NCBI GenBank assembly: GCA_017430085.1
Contig: JAFRNR010000014.1
Span: forward strand, 1-64,000
DNA length: 64,000 bases
Source of the DNA: Lachnospiraceae bacterium
GTDB lineage: Bacteria; Bacillota; Clostridia; Lachnospirales; Lachnospiraceae
Direction: 5' to 3'
In this document: positions 24,070-33,201 of the stretch, one piece after another
Layout: each line of letters starts with the position of its first letter
How positions within the stretch are numbered: the stretch's first letter is position 1
Notes under the pieces: model-generated
The model's database searches: none
Seen by the model: the letters and a program-made list of their open reading frames with translations, nothing else
Told to the model about the DNA's origin: nothing
Made by a program: the position numbers and the translations under genes

Positions 24070-25038
24070 ATGATTTATCCCACTTATGAGCAGAAACATG
24101 TGCCCCTGACGGATCCGGCCGCTGTGCGCGAGGTTTTCCGGGAAGGATATGAGAACGGCCGGGCGGCCTGCGAATACGGGACCGCCGCGTCCTACATTCC
24201 GGAGCTGGCCAAGGCGGACGCCGCCGCATTCGGACTGTATGCGTGGAAAAAAGACGGCGAGGTCATCGACCTGGGCGATACGACGACACGCTTTTCCATC
24301 CAAAGCATCAGCAAAGTCATCAATCTGGCCGTGGCGCTGAAGTTTATCGGATTCCGGGAAACGTTTTCCCACGTGCTGATGGAGCCGACCGGGGACGCGT
24401 TCAATTCCATCCTGAAACTCGACCTGGTGGAGAACCGCCCGTTCAATCCCATGATCAACGCCGGTGCCATCCAGGTCATGTCGCTGCTGGAGCCGGAATT
24501 CAGTTTTGAGGAGCTGCTGGAATTCGCGCGGGCAATCTGCCTGGACGACGGAATCGAGCTGAACGAAAGCGTCTACCGCTCCGAGGCCGAGACCGGCGAC
24601 CGGAACCGCGCCATCGCCTGGCTGCTGAAGAGCAAGGAAGTGATGAAGGGAGACCCGGACCGCATCACGGACCTGTATTTCAAGATGTGCTCGCTGAACG
24701 TGTCCGCGAAGTCGCTGGCCGGGCTGGGCCTGGTGCTGGCGTGCGAGGGGACCAACCCGTTTACGGGCAAGCACCTGATCGCGCCGGGCTACGTGCGCAC
24801 CATCAAGAGCGTCATGTTCACCTGCGGGCTGTACGACGAGTCCGGGGAGTTCGGCGTGAAGGTCGGTCTGCCCGCCAAAAGCGGCGTGGGCGGCGGCATC
24901 GTGTGCGCGGTAAAGGGACCGATGGGGATCGGCACGTACGGGCCGGCGCTGGACGCGAAGGGGAATTCGATCGGCGGGATCACGGCGCTGGAGCATATCG
25001 CGCACCGGCTGCGGCTGCACGTGTTCGATTATACGTAA
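24070..25038 (+). CDS. glsA: Glutaminase
   Basis: 322 aa from the ATG at 24070, which has GGAGGAAGTG directly upstream; an earlier in-frame ATG at 24052 lies inside the tandem repeat and is less likely. Serine-dependent glutaminase fold (beta-lactamase-like): FSIQSISKV carries the SxxK nucleophile motif, followed by NPMINAGAI, RNRAIAWLL and PAKSGVGGGI. Converts glutamine to glutamate and ammonia in the cytosol. Full length for the family. Confidence 0.95.
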   Translation: MIYPTYEQKHVPLTDPAAVREVFREGYENGRAACEYGTAASYIPELAKADAAAFGLYAWKKDGEVIDLGDTTTRFSIQSISKVINLAVALKFIGFRETFSHVLMEPTGDAFNSILKLDLVENRPFNPMINAGAIQVMSLLEPEFSFEELLEFARAICLDDGIELNESVYRSEAETGDRNRAIAWLLKSKEVMKGDPDRITDLYFKMCSLNVSAKSLAGLGLVLACEGTNPFTGKHLIAPGYVRTIKSVMFTCGLYDESGEFGVKVGLPAKSGVGGGIVCAVKGPMGIGTYGPALDAKGNSIGGITALEHIAHRLRLHVFDYT

Positions 25039-25093
25039 ACGCAGACAGACAAATGAAAAGGAAGCCGACATCATCGTCTGCTCCCTCTTATTT

Positions 25094-25126
25094 CGGGCCG
25101 ATGGAACATCGGCCCCTACTTTTTTA
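25094..25126. terminator. GGGCCGATG-type repeat acting as terminator
   Basis: GGGCCGATGGAACATCGGCCC (25095-25115) followed by CCTACTTTTTTATT. Another member of the GTAGGGGC repeat family, between the converging glutaminase and pgsA genes. Confidence 0.75.
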
Positions 25127-25134
25127 TTCTCGGG

Positions 25135-25716
25135 CTATTCTTCCGGCGGATGCTCCTTATACTCCTTCGCCAGCCTGGTATTCCTTATCGCGTACAGCAC
25201 CAGCGACAGCACCTGGAAAAACAGCGTGATGCTCATGGTGATCCAGGAGTATACCGCAGGGACGCGGCCGGGCCAGACAAGATGGAAAGCCATGGTGAAG
25301 TACAGGCAGAAGGTGGTGACTTTGCCGTACCATTCGGCCTGGGCGACGTGGTGGCTGCGCTTGATGACGAGGAGCATCAGGATGCCCAGATAGATCTCCT
25401 TGACCACCATGATCGCCAGCGGGATCAGGAAGAACCAGTACTTGTAGCACAGCGCGAACAGGATCGAGGCCTGGTTCAGCTTATCCGCCACCGGGTCCAG
25501 GGCTTTGCCGAAATCGCTGACCATGTGGTATTTCCGCGCGATGAAGCCGTCCAGGAAGTCCGTGAAGAAGGACAGCGCCAGGATCGCCGCGGACAGGGGC
25601 GGGTTCTCCAGCCCCAGATTGATCCACAAAAACACCGGGATCAGCAGGATCCGGAAAATGGTCAGGATATTCGGAATGGTCAGGATCTTATTGGAATAAT
25701 CCTTCTGCTCGTCCAT
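25135..25716 (-). CDS. pgsA: CDP-diacylglycerol-glycerol-3-phosphate 3-phosphatidyltransferase-like enzyme
   Basis: 193 aa with five TM helices. The CDP-alcohol phosphotransferase motif DxxDGxxAR...GxxxD..D is read as DFLDGFIARKYHMVSDFGKALDPVADK-like (written here in parts: DFLDGFIAR, then FGKALDPVAD). Makes phosphatidylglycerol-phosphate for anionic membrane lipids. It starts 16 nt after deoD and is probably cotranscribed with it. Confidence 0.9.
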   Translation of the reverse strand: MDEQKDYSNKILTIPNILTIFRILLIPVFLWINLGLENPPLSAAILALSFFTDFLDGFIARKYHMVSDFGKALDPVADKLNQASILFALCYKYWFFLIPLAIMVVKEIYLGILMLLVIKRSHHVAQAEWYGKVTTFCLYFTMAFHLVWPGRVPAVYSWITMSITLFFQVLSLVLYAIRNTRLAKEYKEHPPEE

Positions 25717-25732
25717 ATTGCCGCAGGCCCCC

Positions 25733-26449
25733 TTACAGCGCGATAGCGGTCTCCAGGGCCAGCTTCATCATATCCGTGAACGCGTTCTGGCGCAGCTCCG
25801 CGGAGATCTCCTGCTTCGTCACGAACGAATCCGAGATCGTCAGGAAGCACGCCGCGTCCTTGCCCAGGTAATTGGCGTTGTGGAACAGCGCGAAGCTCTC
25901 CATCTCCACGCAGTCGGAGCCGGTGCGGTCCCGCAGTTCCTGCCAGGTGCCGCGCTTCGGGTCGGTATAGAACACGTCGCTGGAATGCACGCGCGCCAGT
26001 TTGCAGGGGATCCCCAGTTCCTTAGCCTTTTCCAGCGCCACTTTGTTGATCTTCTCGCTCGGATACAGGATATGCTCTTCGCAGCCGTTCTGCACGAACG
26101 CATAATTGGACTCGCTGTACGCGGAATCCGCCAGACAGACGTCCAGCACGTTCAGTTCCGCATTGTAGGAGCCGGCGGAGCCGATGCGGATGATGTTTTC
26201 CACGCCGTACTGCGTGTACAGTTCATACGAATAAATGCCGATGCTGGGCATGCCCATGCCGGAGGCCATCACGGAGACCGGGACGCCTTTGTACGTGCCG
26301 GTAAAGCCCAGGCAGTTGCGCACGGAGGTCACCAGTTTCGCGTCCTCCAGGAAGTTTTCCGCTACGAATTTGGCGCGCAGCGGGTCGCCGGGCATCAGAA
26401 CGGTCTTGGCAAAATCGCCGGGGTTCGCAGCATTATGAGGGGTAGGCAT
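25733..26449 (-). CDS. deoD: Purine-nucleoside phosphorylase DeoD
   Basis: 238 aa, typical DeoD length. N-terminal MPTPHNAANPGDFAKTVLMP with phosphate-binding GDPLRAKF, then GMGMPSIGIYSYEL, RIGSAGSYN and the substrate motif CVEMESFALF. The terminal SDSFVTKQE matches the catalytic Asp region. Phosphorolysis of purine (deoxy)nucleosides for salvage. ATG after AAAGGAGACCTCCCT. Confidence 0.95.
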   Translation of the reverse strand: MPTPHNAANPGDFAKTVLMPGDPLRAKFVAENFLEDAKLVTSVRNCLGFTGTYKGVPVSVMASGMGMPSIGIYSYELYTQYGVENIIRIGSAGSYNAELNVLDVCLADSAYSESNYAFVQNGCEEHILYPSEKINKVALEKAKELGIPCKLARVHSSDVFYTDPKRGTWQELRDRTGSDCVEMESFALFHNANYLGKDAACFLTISDSFVTKQEISAELRQNAFTDMMKLALETAIAL

Positions 26450-26501
26450 AGGGAGGTCTCCTTTCAGGGATAATAGCGGGTCGTTACAAATCGACGGAAA
26501 T

Positions 26502-26530
26502 ATTATACATCATGACGGGGAAATATGCAA
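26502..26530 (-). promoter_or_regulatory. Promoter of deoD-pgsA
   Basis: Minus strand: TTGCAT (26530-26525), 17-nt spacer, TATAAT (26507-26502). Confidence 0.7.
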
Positions 26531-26558
26531 AGGGGATTTCAGAGGAGTTGTCTTTTCC

Positions 26559-27356
26559 CTATGCGGACATCACCATGCAGTTCCATTCCGGGCAGCATAC
26601 CTTCAAATGGTCAACCGCCTTCTGCAGGATGCTGACGTCCGCGCCGTCCCCGGCGCCCACCGTCTGGCTCCTCCGCAGCGGGTCATGGTCAGCCAGCATC
26701 AGCAGGAACAGCGCATCACAGTACGGGAATATCTCTGACATACTGACAAGATATAAGAACGACTCTCTCACATCCCGTGCCCCGATGCTCAACGCATACT
26801 CGATCCGCTCCTGCTCCGGGATCTCCCGGAAACTTTCCGGGCTATGGCTTTTCCCTTCTATCGTCACGTTTTTCCTGACTTCCTCCATGGCGCTTTCTAT
26901 CGCAGCATGCAGGGCCTGCAGCGCTTCGCCGTTCTGTTCCGTTTTCAGGCGTTTCAGCAGCGGCTCATAATACTTGCTGTAAAGCGTTTCTTTCTCCGGA
27001 GCAGTGGTTTCTTCCGGTTTTGCAGGGGCTTCTTCCGGCTTTGCAGGAGTTACTTTTGGTTTTGCAGAACTTTCTTCCGGTTTTACAGGGATTTCTTCCG
27101 GCTTGGGAGAAATGATTTCCGGCTTCTCAGCAGCCCCTTCCGGCTTTGTCTCCTGCAATTTCTTTGACTCACTCTCTTTTATACGGGTCGGTCTGATCGC
27201 GTACAATTTCAGCGCCGCCAGTCCGCCGGTAATGAGCAGGATGGGCAATAATTTGATTATCCCCCCGTACAGGATGCCGAATACCAAAAACCCGAAAAAC
27301 GCCAGGACCTCAAGGATCAGGAAAAACACTTCCTTCCCGCTCAGGCTCGTTTTCAC
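26559..27356 (-). CDS. Membrane protein with Lys/Pro/Glu repeat linker (phospho-signalling island)
   Basis: 265 aa, GTG start at 27356 without a strong ribosome site. A hydrophobic N-terminal hairpin of two TM helices (about 8-48: EVFFLILEVLAFFGFLVFGI, then a second) leads to a linker of KPEE-P-x repeats at about 75-120. A soluble alpha-helical C-terminal domain of about 140 residues follows (EALQALHAAIESAMEEVR, IEYALSIGARDVRESFLYLVS). No family recognised. Last gene of the unidirectional island that begins with the VWA gene at 37778. Cytosolic placement of the C-terminus is inferred from the hairpin. Confidence 0.6.
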   Translation of the reverse strand: MKTSLSGKEVFFLILEVLAFFGFLVFGILYGGIIKLLPILLITGGLAALKLYAIRPTRIKESESKKLQETKPEGAAEKPEIISPKPEEIPVKPEESSAKPKVTPAKPEEAPAKPEETTAPEKETLYSKYYEPLLKRLKTEQNGEALQALHAAIESAMEEVRKNVTIEGKSHSPESFREIPEQERIEYALSIGARDVRESFLYLVSMSEIFPYCDALFLLMLADHDPLRRSQTVGAGDGADVSILQKAVDHLKVCCPEWNCMVMSA

Positions 27357-27392
27357 GGGGCGGGAAAGCGTTGCTTCAGGCCTGTCGGATCC

Positions 27393-28007
27393 TTACTGCG
27401 CTCCCCGATAAGGCTTTGCCTTATTTTCCGCAGGTTTTTCTGCAGCGGAATACTTCTGCGGGGCTCCCGGCCCGGTGCTGCCTGCGCCAGCCGGCGTTGC
27501 CGCGGCCAGATTGGATGACAGCTCATTTACGGAAAGCCAGGGGTACAGTTTTATGATCAGGAGTTCCCACAAGGTCAGTCCCTTTTTCGCTCCGAGAGGG
27601 ACATGCAGTTCCAGTGTCATATGGGGGAACAGCATATTGATCCCGCCGTCCAGTTTTTCCAGTTTGTTCAGGACTGAAAAGACTGTGCACGCCATAACCA
27701 GGGGAAAAGACGGTGCGAATTCCACCTTGATCTTGGCATCCATCAGTTCCGGCTGAAACGAAAGCAGTCCAATATCCGCCAGCGCGCCGATGAACTCTTC
27801 TTTTTGTTCCATCGGAAGAGCCCGCACTTCGTCTGCTGACAACTTTTCAGCCTGAGGCAGGATGCCGTAATTCGCATGTACTTCCTCCAAGGCCTTTGTC
27901 TCCAGGGCGCGGATGAAGTTAGATAAATATTCGTCCTCTTCGGCTTTGGAATAGACCAGCGAGATCTCATCGAAGACGCCGGAGGACCAGGAAAACAAGA
28001 AGTCCAT
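27393..28007 (-). CDS. Uncharacterised soluble protein (phospho-signalling island)
   Basis: 204 aa. No signal peptide or clear TM helix. An acidic helical first half (VYSKAEEDEYLSNFIRALE, LSADEVRALPMEQKEEFIG) precedes a more hydrophobic beta-rich segment (IKVEFAPSFPLVMACTVFSVL, MTLELHVPLGAKKGLTLWEL). The tail is Ala/Pro/Gly-rich. No recognised family. It lies 9 nt after the Ig-like protein gene and 36 nt before the next, on the same strand. Confidence 0.55.
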   Translation of the reverse strand: MDFLFSWSSGVFDEISLVYSKAEEDEYLSNFIRALETKALEEVHANYGILPQAEKLSADEVRALPMEQKEEFIGALADIGLLSFQPELMDAKIKVEFAPSFPLVMACTVFSVLNKLEKLDGGINMLFPHMTLELHVPLGAKKGLTLWELLIIKLYPWLSVNELSSNLAAATPAGAGSTGPGAPQKYSAAEKPAENKAKPYRGAQ

Positions 28008-28016
28008 AAATTACCC

Positions 28017-29087
28017 TCACGGAGAAATCACGCCCATAACGGCGACGTCACTGTAGATCGTATTTCCATACTGGTCCCACACCTTGCAGCGGAACAGGCG
28101 GCCGTTCCGGTTCTCTTTGCCGTACACGGTGATCGAACTGGTATACTGATCCCAGCTGCCCCAGGTGGTGCCGCTGTCGTAACTGGCTTCCCATTCGTAC
28201 TGTACGCCGTCGCCCTCGGCGACGACAGTGAAGACTGCGTTCTCTCCTTCATGGACGGTCACGGAGGCAGGCTGCTGGACGATTACCAGCGGGGCAGGCG
28301 TGCTCTGCACGATCACGCCCATAACGGCGACATCGCTGTAGATCGTGTTCCCGTACTGGTCCCATACCTTGCAGCGGAACAGGCGGCCGTCCCGGTTCTC
28401 TTTGCCGTACACGGTGATCGAGCTGGTATACTGGTCCCAGCTGCCCCAGGTGGCTCCGCTGTCATAGCTGGCTTCCCATTCGTACTGCACGCCGTCGCCC
28501 TGGGCGACAACGGTGAAGACTGCATTTTCGCCTTCATGAACGGTCACGGAGACGGGCTGCTGGACGATTACCAGCGGGGTCATGACCCATACAGGAGTGG
28601 TCGGAACTTCTGTGATTGGCACTTCTGTAGTCGGAACTTCTGAGCTCGGCATTTCTGTAGACGGAACTTCTGAGCTCGGCATTTCTGTGGGCGGGACTTC
28701 TGAGCTCGGCACTTCTGTGGACAGGACTGCCGTGACCGGTGCAGCCGTGGTCGGAACTGCAGTCACGGACGGCGCTTCCGTGGTCGGCGATGCAGTCACA
28801 GGTGCTGCGGTCGTGACAGGCGTATTGCTGGCAGGGCTGGCGGTCGTCTCATTATTCACAACTGCATGACTGTCGCCGGTTCCGTTATCCGAAGGACCTG
28901 CTTCCTTCCCGGACCGGCTGAGCACCAGAGCAATGGCAGCGCCTATAATCATCAGACTCACGCCTGCTACGATATACCAGATGAGCGACATCTTCTTTTT
29001 CTTCGGTGATTCCGCCGGTTCCGGAATATCACCTCTGTTGTACTGGTTAACTTTCTCGTCGGAGTTTTTGGGGGATTTCTCTGACAT
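28017..29087 (-). CDS. Membrane-anchored protein with Thr/Pro stalk and two Ig-like repeats (phospho-signalling island)
   Basis: 356 aa, ATG after TAAGGAGAATCAAA. A cytosolic N-terminus of about 33 residues (PEPAESPKKKKM) is followed by a TM helix at about 34-57 and a Thr/Ser/Pro/Val stalk. The stalk has repeated TEVPSSEVP-type units (about 85-165). Two Ig-like domains follow, almost identical at DNA level with a 288-nt period (96 aa); their core motifs are SVTVHEGENAVFTVV and LFRCKVWDQYGNTIYSD. This is a type II-like surface receptor or adhesin layout with a short basic cytosolic segment. Function is inference. Confidence 0.75.
   Translation of the reverse strand: MSEKSPKNSDEKVNQYNRGDIPEPAESPKKKKMSLIWYIVAGVSLMIIGAAIALVLSRSGKEAGPSDNGTGDSHAVVNNETTASPASNTPVTTAAPVTASPTTEAPSVTAVPTTAAPVTAVLSTEVPSSEVPPTEMPSSEVPSTEMPSSEVPTTEVPITEVPTTPVWVMTPLVIVQQPVSVTVHEGENAVFTVVAQGDGVQYEWEASYDSGATWGSWDQYTSSITVYGKENRDGRLFRCKVWDQYGNTIYSDVAVMGVIVQSTPAPLVIVQQPASVTVHEGENAVFTVVAEGDGVQYEWEASYDSGTTWGSWDQYTSSITVYGKENRNGRLFRCKVWDQYGNTIYSDVAVMGVISP
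28029..28580 (-). repeat. Two near-identical 288-nt coding repeats (Ig-like domains)
   Basis: About 28029-28292 and 28317-28580 match almost base for base, with a period of 288 nt inside the Ig-like gene. The near-identity indicates recent duplication or ongoing gene conversion. Confidence 0.8.
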
Positions 29088-29277
29088 TTTGATTCTCCTT
29101 ACGTAATACGTTTTAAACGAACCCTTCCAGTTGATCCGGTAAGGTAAAACAATCTGAAGCAGCTATCGCATGGGAGCCGTCAGAAGCCAGATCTTTATAG
29201 CAGACGATACGGCAGCGGCATAAGCAGAACCGTCCGTGTCTCGTCTCCATTTCCATCCGGCTCAGTCCTCTCCCCTT

Positions 29278-31407
29278 TTACTGAAAGAATGAAATCTGCA
29301 TCTCAACGATCACTCCGCCGGAAACCGTTATATCCACATATGACAGATCTCCGTAATGTGTCATATGAAAACTGTTCCAGAACTCTTCTTTTGAAAGTAC
29401 CGCCCCTTCATAATCAACGTCTAAATAACGGCAGGCCGGGGAAATGGGCAGGGTCATCATCTGGTAAACAGAAATACAATCCCGGTCATCGTCAATGAAG
29501 AAATCGCCGGTCTCCGGAGATCCGTCAGAATAATAGACGTAATAAAACCGGTATCCGTTCGCTTCTTTCTCAATATCCGTAATAAAATACTGGTACGTCC
29601 GGTAAGCTCCGATATACGGATCATATCTGTCATACATGACAAACGTGTTCTTTACCTGGTTTTCATAGCAGTACTGCGCCGTGTGCCAGTCGACTCTCTC
29701 TCCCCACCAATCGCCGGGCCGTACGTAAGGCGTGAGATATACCACCAGTTCGTTCGAAGAATAGCCGATGCGGCAAAGCGCTTCAAAATACTCTCCGTCG
29801 TCAACTGCCGGCTGCACAGTGCCCGCCTGTTCCGTACCCTCCTGTCCCGCAGGCACTTCCGGATAATTGTTGTCCAGCCATTTGACAAATCCCTGGTTGG
29901 TGTAATCCGGGGCGAATTCCTTGTCACCGTACTCCATCAGGGTCAGATAATCCCTGACCAGTTCACCCTCCATCCGTTCGGCCGCCGTGTTCAGACCTTC
30001 GTCAAAACTGCATTCGTCCACACAGGCTTTTGCCGTGTTCAGGTATAACAGGGCAACGGCACGGAGGTCCGTCAAGGTGTCCGGCAACTCGTCGTCGCGA
30101 TGTTTATAATAGTAATCCGACAGTTCCATGGACATGGCGCTGAAGATCGTATAATACAGAATGGCGTCTGAGACATCGTTGAGATCCGGCGAATGCAAAA
30201 CTGTTTCTAAAGCTTTCACTTCCACCCTGTATACGATTTTCCAAAGCGGAGAGCTGCTTCCTCCCAGAGTTTCTTCCAGCGCTTCATCCAAAAGATCTGC
30301 CGCCCAGTGCAGGGCGTAACCCCCGTAGACGTCGCCCAGGGCTTTTGCTGCGCCTTTGTCATCTTCTGCCATGATCGACATCAGGCGGGTGGCAGCATCT
30401 TTCAGGTAAGGATCGGAAGAATTCCCGAACACCTTGTACAAAGCCGTGATCTCTGCGGCTTTTCCGTCTGTCGCCATTGCCAGAAACGCAAGTTTCGGAA
30501 ACCAGTAATCCACCTGCATGGCATTGGAAACTTTGGCGTAATCCCTGAAAAAAGTGTATTCTTCCAAACCGTCATAGTAACCTATGTCGGTACTGTACAC
30601 GTTTCTTACGAATTCATAGGCGTCCGCGTCGATCAGTTTTTGGGACAAAGCCTGATCGTTCTCAATGTATTCCCAGACTTTATTCAGATACTTTTCTGAT
30701 CTTGCGATCGCTTTCGATGCATCTTTCAGGTTATGATCCAGATCGATCATTTCACCGATCAGGTCCAGAACATCTCCGGAAGACGTTAATACGGCAGAGA
30801 CAGCCTTTTCATATCTCTCCTTGTTTTCCAGTCCTAAAACCTGGCCGAAGAAAGAGCCTTTTCCGACAGGCAGCACTGACCAGACTACTGCCATATATTC
30901 GGCCGTTGTCCATGTCCAGTCCAGGTCGGCTATGACTTCCCACAGATGATATTCGTTCTTCGAAAAGATCCGGTTCAGATCCGCTTTCAGTTCCACCGGT
31001 GTTTTAAAGGACAGCACGTGCCAGCCCCACGTCCCTTGTTCCGGGCGGAACTCCAGACCGAGGGAGACGGCAGTTTCCGCGAGGGGGACGTACGCCTTGC
31101 CGTTAGCAGTTTTATATGCGTCTTTTTGCAGGGAAAGGAGAATGACCTCCCGGCTCAGGCGGTAGAAGGACAGCAGGCCTGTGGAGGCATTCGTCACGAT
31201 CTGGCAGCCCGACAGGATCGCCAGGGAGTCGGCATCCACGTACCATTTTCCGTCAAAACGCTGCACGTGAAGGTTCGTGTGCGTATCATCGCCCTGGACA
31301 GGGATGACAAACTCGGGGACCGCGCGGGCGGCATTCGGCGGGATCAGGAGGACGATCGCCAGAAAAACGGCCAGAATACAGGATAATCGTTTTTTACTCT
31401 TCATCAT
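29278..31407 (-). CDS. Large secreted protein with copper-amine-oxidase-N-like domain (phospho-signalling island)
   Basis: 709 aa. Signal peptide 1 to about 30 (CILAVFLAIVLLIPPNAARA). The first 110 mature residues match the pattern of the copper amine oxidase N-terminal/stalk domain (GKWYVDADSLAILSG, KAYVPLAETAVSLGLEF). The long remainder is helical and acidic, with no family recognised; the last 150 residues are Tyr/Asp-rich and beta-like. Coding sequence here is markedly AT-richer than the flanking genes (24 of 60 G+C at 30541-30600). The start overlaps the preceding gene stop by 4 nt, so it is translationally coupled. The 190-nt gap 29088-29277 after it shows no gene or clear promoter. Confidence 0.65.
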   Translation of the reverse strand: MMKSKKRLSCILAVFLAIVLLIPPNAARAVPEFVIPVQGDDTHTNLHVQRFDGKWYVDADSLAILSGCQIVTNASTGLLSFYRLSREVILLSLQKDAYKTANGKAYVPLAETAVSLGLEFRPEQGTWGWHVLSFKTPVELKADLNRIFSKNEYHLWEVIADLDWTWTTAEYMAVVWSVLPVGKGSFFGQVLGLENKERYEKAVSAVLTSSGDVLDLIGEMIDLDHNLKDASKAIARSEKYLNKVWEYIENDQALSQKLIDADAYEFVRNVYSTDIGYYDGLEEYTFFRDYAKVSNAMQVDYWFPKLAFLAMATDGKAAEITALYKVFGNSSDPYLKDAATRLMSIMAEDDKGAAKALGDVYGGYALHWAADLLDEALEETLGGSSSPLWKIVYRVEVKALETVLHSPDLNDVSDAILYYTIFSAMSMELSDYYYKHRDDELPDTLTDLRAVALLYLNTAKACVDECSFDEGLNTAAERMEGELVRDYLTLMEYGDKEFAPDYTNQGFVKWLDNNYPEVPAGQEGTEQAGTVQPAVDDGEYFEALCRIGYSSNELVVYLTPYVRPGDWWGERVDWHTAQYCYENQVKNTFVMYDRYDPYIGAYRTYQYFITDIEKEANGYRFYYVYYSDGSPETGDFFIDDDRDCISVYQMMTLPISPACRYLDVDYEGAVLSKEEFWNSFHMTHYGDLSYVDITVSGGVIVEMQISFFQ

Positions 31408-32255
31408 TTCCCCTGCACGTACTGTTGGAACAGTTCGATCGTGTTGCCGGACATGGCATTGACCAGGTCATAGTTATCCCGGATCTCGATGTTGGGGAAG
31501 TTCCCCGTGTAAGAGACGTCGATCTCTTTCGTGATCACGGCGTCAGGTCTGGTTTGTATCTGGTTGATGCAGTACTGATAATATTCTTCCGCACTCGAGA
31601 CCCGGGCGGACAGCATCCGGGTGATGTCCGGATAGGATATCCGGATCCGGGCGGTCCGGGCATTGCGGTCTACGCGGAGGACCTGGTGGCGGACGGCGCG
31701 GATCACGGTATTGCGGTATCGGATGTACATCGGAAGGTCTTCGCCTGCGATGTACTCCTGATCCAAATAGCGCTGCACGGCCGCATCTACCCGGTTTTTG
31801 GTGACAATTCTCCGGATGACGAAAAAACCGAGAACAGAAAGCAGAACGGCGGCGGTGACAACGGAGGCGATGATCCACTTCTTTCCTGCTCTGTTTTCGG
31901 TTTTTGTTTCCGGGTATTCCGCGTACTCGGGAGGCTCCGGGTATTCAGGGTATTCAGAGCATGCAGAATGATCGGGCTCAACCCATTCAGTTCCCGGCTC
32001 TTTCGGAACCGTTCCGATCAGGCCGGACGGATCCGCCAGCGTACCGCGCAGAGAACTGCGCTGTTCTGTCCCATACTGCGCAGAGCCCATCCGGCCGCGC
32101 AGGCCGGACGGCCTGGTTTCCGGCAATTCGTTTTTTTCCTCTTCAAACAGACCGGGCGGTCTGAGAGTGTGCTCAGCCGCCTGGTCCTCGGAGTATTCTT
32201 TTGTCCCCATTCTGCCATGGAGTCTGCTTTTGTTTTCCGGATCTTCCGAAGGCAC
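31404..32255 (-). CDS. Membrane protein with three S-x-L-x-G motifs in its cytosolic tail (phospho-signalling island)
   Basis: 283 aa, GTG start at 32255 after AAGGAGGAACGGATCC. The N-terminal 125 residues are polar and contain SRLHGRM (10-16), SGLRGRM (50-56) and SSLRGTL (67-73), then an EYPEYPEPPEY acidic-aromatic stretch. A TM helix at about 129-150 (WIIASVVTAAVLLSVLGFFV) leads to an extracytoplasmic domain of about 130 residues (YLDQEYIAGEDLPMYIRYRN, EIDVSYTGNFPNIEIRDNY). Related short motifs occur in two other island proteins. No known family. Confidence 0.65.
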   Translation of the reverse strand: MPSEDPENKSRLHGRMGTKEYSEDQAAEHTLRPPGLFEEEKNELPETRPSGLRGRMGSAQYGTEQRSSLRGTLADPSGLIGTVPKEPGTEWVEPDHSACSEYPEYPEPPEYAEYPETKTENRAGKKWIIASVVTAAVLLSVLGFFVIRRIVTKNRVDAAVQRYLDQEYIAGEDLPMYIRYRNTVIRAVRHQVLRVDRNARTARIRISYPDITRMLSARVSSAEEYYQYCINQIQTRPDAVITKEIDVSYTGNFPNIEIRDNYDLVNAMSGNTIELFQQYVQGK

Positions 32256-32292
32256 GGATCCGTTCCTCCTTCCTGGAAAATACGTGGGTGTA

Positions 32293-33177
32293 TTATTTGG
32301 TCAGATCATTCAGGAGCTGTTCGCAGAATTCCCGGAAGCCGACTGCGGAATCCGAATCATTGTCCACATAGACGGAAATGATCGTTTTCCCGATCCGCAT
32401 TACCGCACGCGCAGCCTCCGAATCAGAAAACAGCATGATTTTTTCCCAGTTTTTCCCGGTGTTTTCAGTATATTCCCCGGATCTGCCCCGAAAGTCCGAA
32501 CGGCCTTCCGTAAACACAGCTTTTGCCAGTTCAGCATTTGCAAAGGAAAAATACGACGCCTCGATTTCATAAGCCTTGCCGTTGAAATTCTCCATATAGG
32601 CGTCGACGCATGCTTCTGCATTTATCTCGCGGAGTTCCTCATCATAATAATCCTGAACGTACTGGAAGCCGATGCTTCTGCATCTGGCCGTAAACTCAGC
32701 AGGGCTGAGTTCTTTTTTCCGGCCGACGAAAACCAGGATCAGGACCAGCGCGGCGATCAGGGCGACGCCGCCGGCAATGAGGCCGATGATGAGCCCGGTT
32801 TTCTTTTTCTTTGCAGGCTCTTCCGGATATACAGGATATACCGGGTTTACAGGATTGACCGGATTGACAGGTCTGCCGGTTTTCGGATCAAAGCTGTACG
32901 CAGGCTGCGAAGTCCGGTTTGTAGGCGGCGGGCCATACAAAGACACAGCAGGATTCCTGACTTCAGAATTAGCGGGCCTGCCGGTTTTCGGATCAAAATT
33001 GTACGCAGGCTTCGGATCCGCAGCCGCAGGTTCAGGGGTTTTGACAGCAGGCTCGGGATTCCAGGAAACGGATTCCGTGTTCCAGGAAACGGGTTCCTTC
33101 GCGCTGTCGGAACCCGTCCGCTGTCCGCTCAGGGTCCCCTTCAGTTTTGAGCCGGTATTCGGGGTGTTCTCTTCCAT
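32293..33177 (-). CDS. Membrane protein with FDPKTGRP repeats and an S-x-L-x-G-T-L motif (phospho-signalling island)
   Basis: 294 aa. SKLKGTL sits at residues 10-16, the same distance from the start as SRLHGRM in the neighbouring 283-aa protein. Two FDPKTGRP repeats and a VNPVNPVYPVYPEEP run form a Pro-rich cytosolic linker (about 55-122). A TM helix at about 127-151 (GLIIGLIAGGVALIAALVLILVF) precedes an extracytoplasmic domain of about 140 residues (VQDYYDEELREINAEACVDAYM). Same overall plan as the 283-aa protein. No known family. Confidence 0.65.
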   Translation of the reverse strand: MEENTPNTGSKLKGTLSGQRTGSDSAKEPVSWNTESVSWNPEPAVKTPEPAAADPKPAYNFDPKTGRPANSEVRNPAVSLYGPPPTNRTSQPAYSFDPKTGRPVNPVNPVNPVYPVYPEEPAKKKKTGLIIGLIAGGVALIAALVLILVFVGRKKELSPAEFTARCRSIGFQYVQDYYDEELREINAEACVDAYMENFNGKAYEIEASYFSFANAELAKAVFTEGRSDFRGRSGEYTENTGKNWEKIMLFSDSEAARAVMRIGKTIISVYVDNDSDSAVGFREFCEQLLNDLTK

Positions 33178-33201
33178 TGCATTGTCCTCTTCGTGCTTGA
33201 T

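Noticed and set aside
28029..28580. Long near-identical repeats considered as a mobile element or assembly duplication
   Set aside because: The repeat keeps frame and matches one Ig-like domain unit, so a coding duplication explains it.
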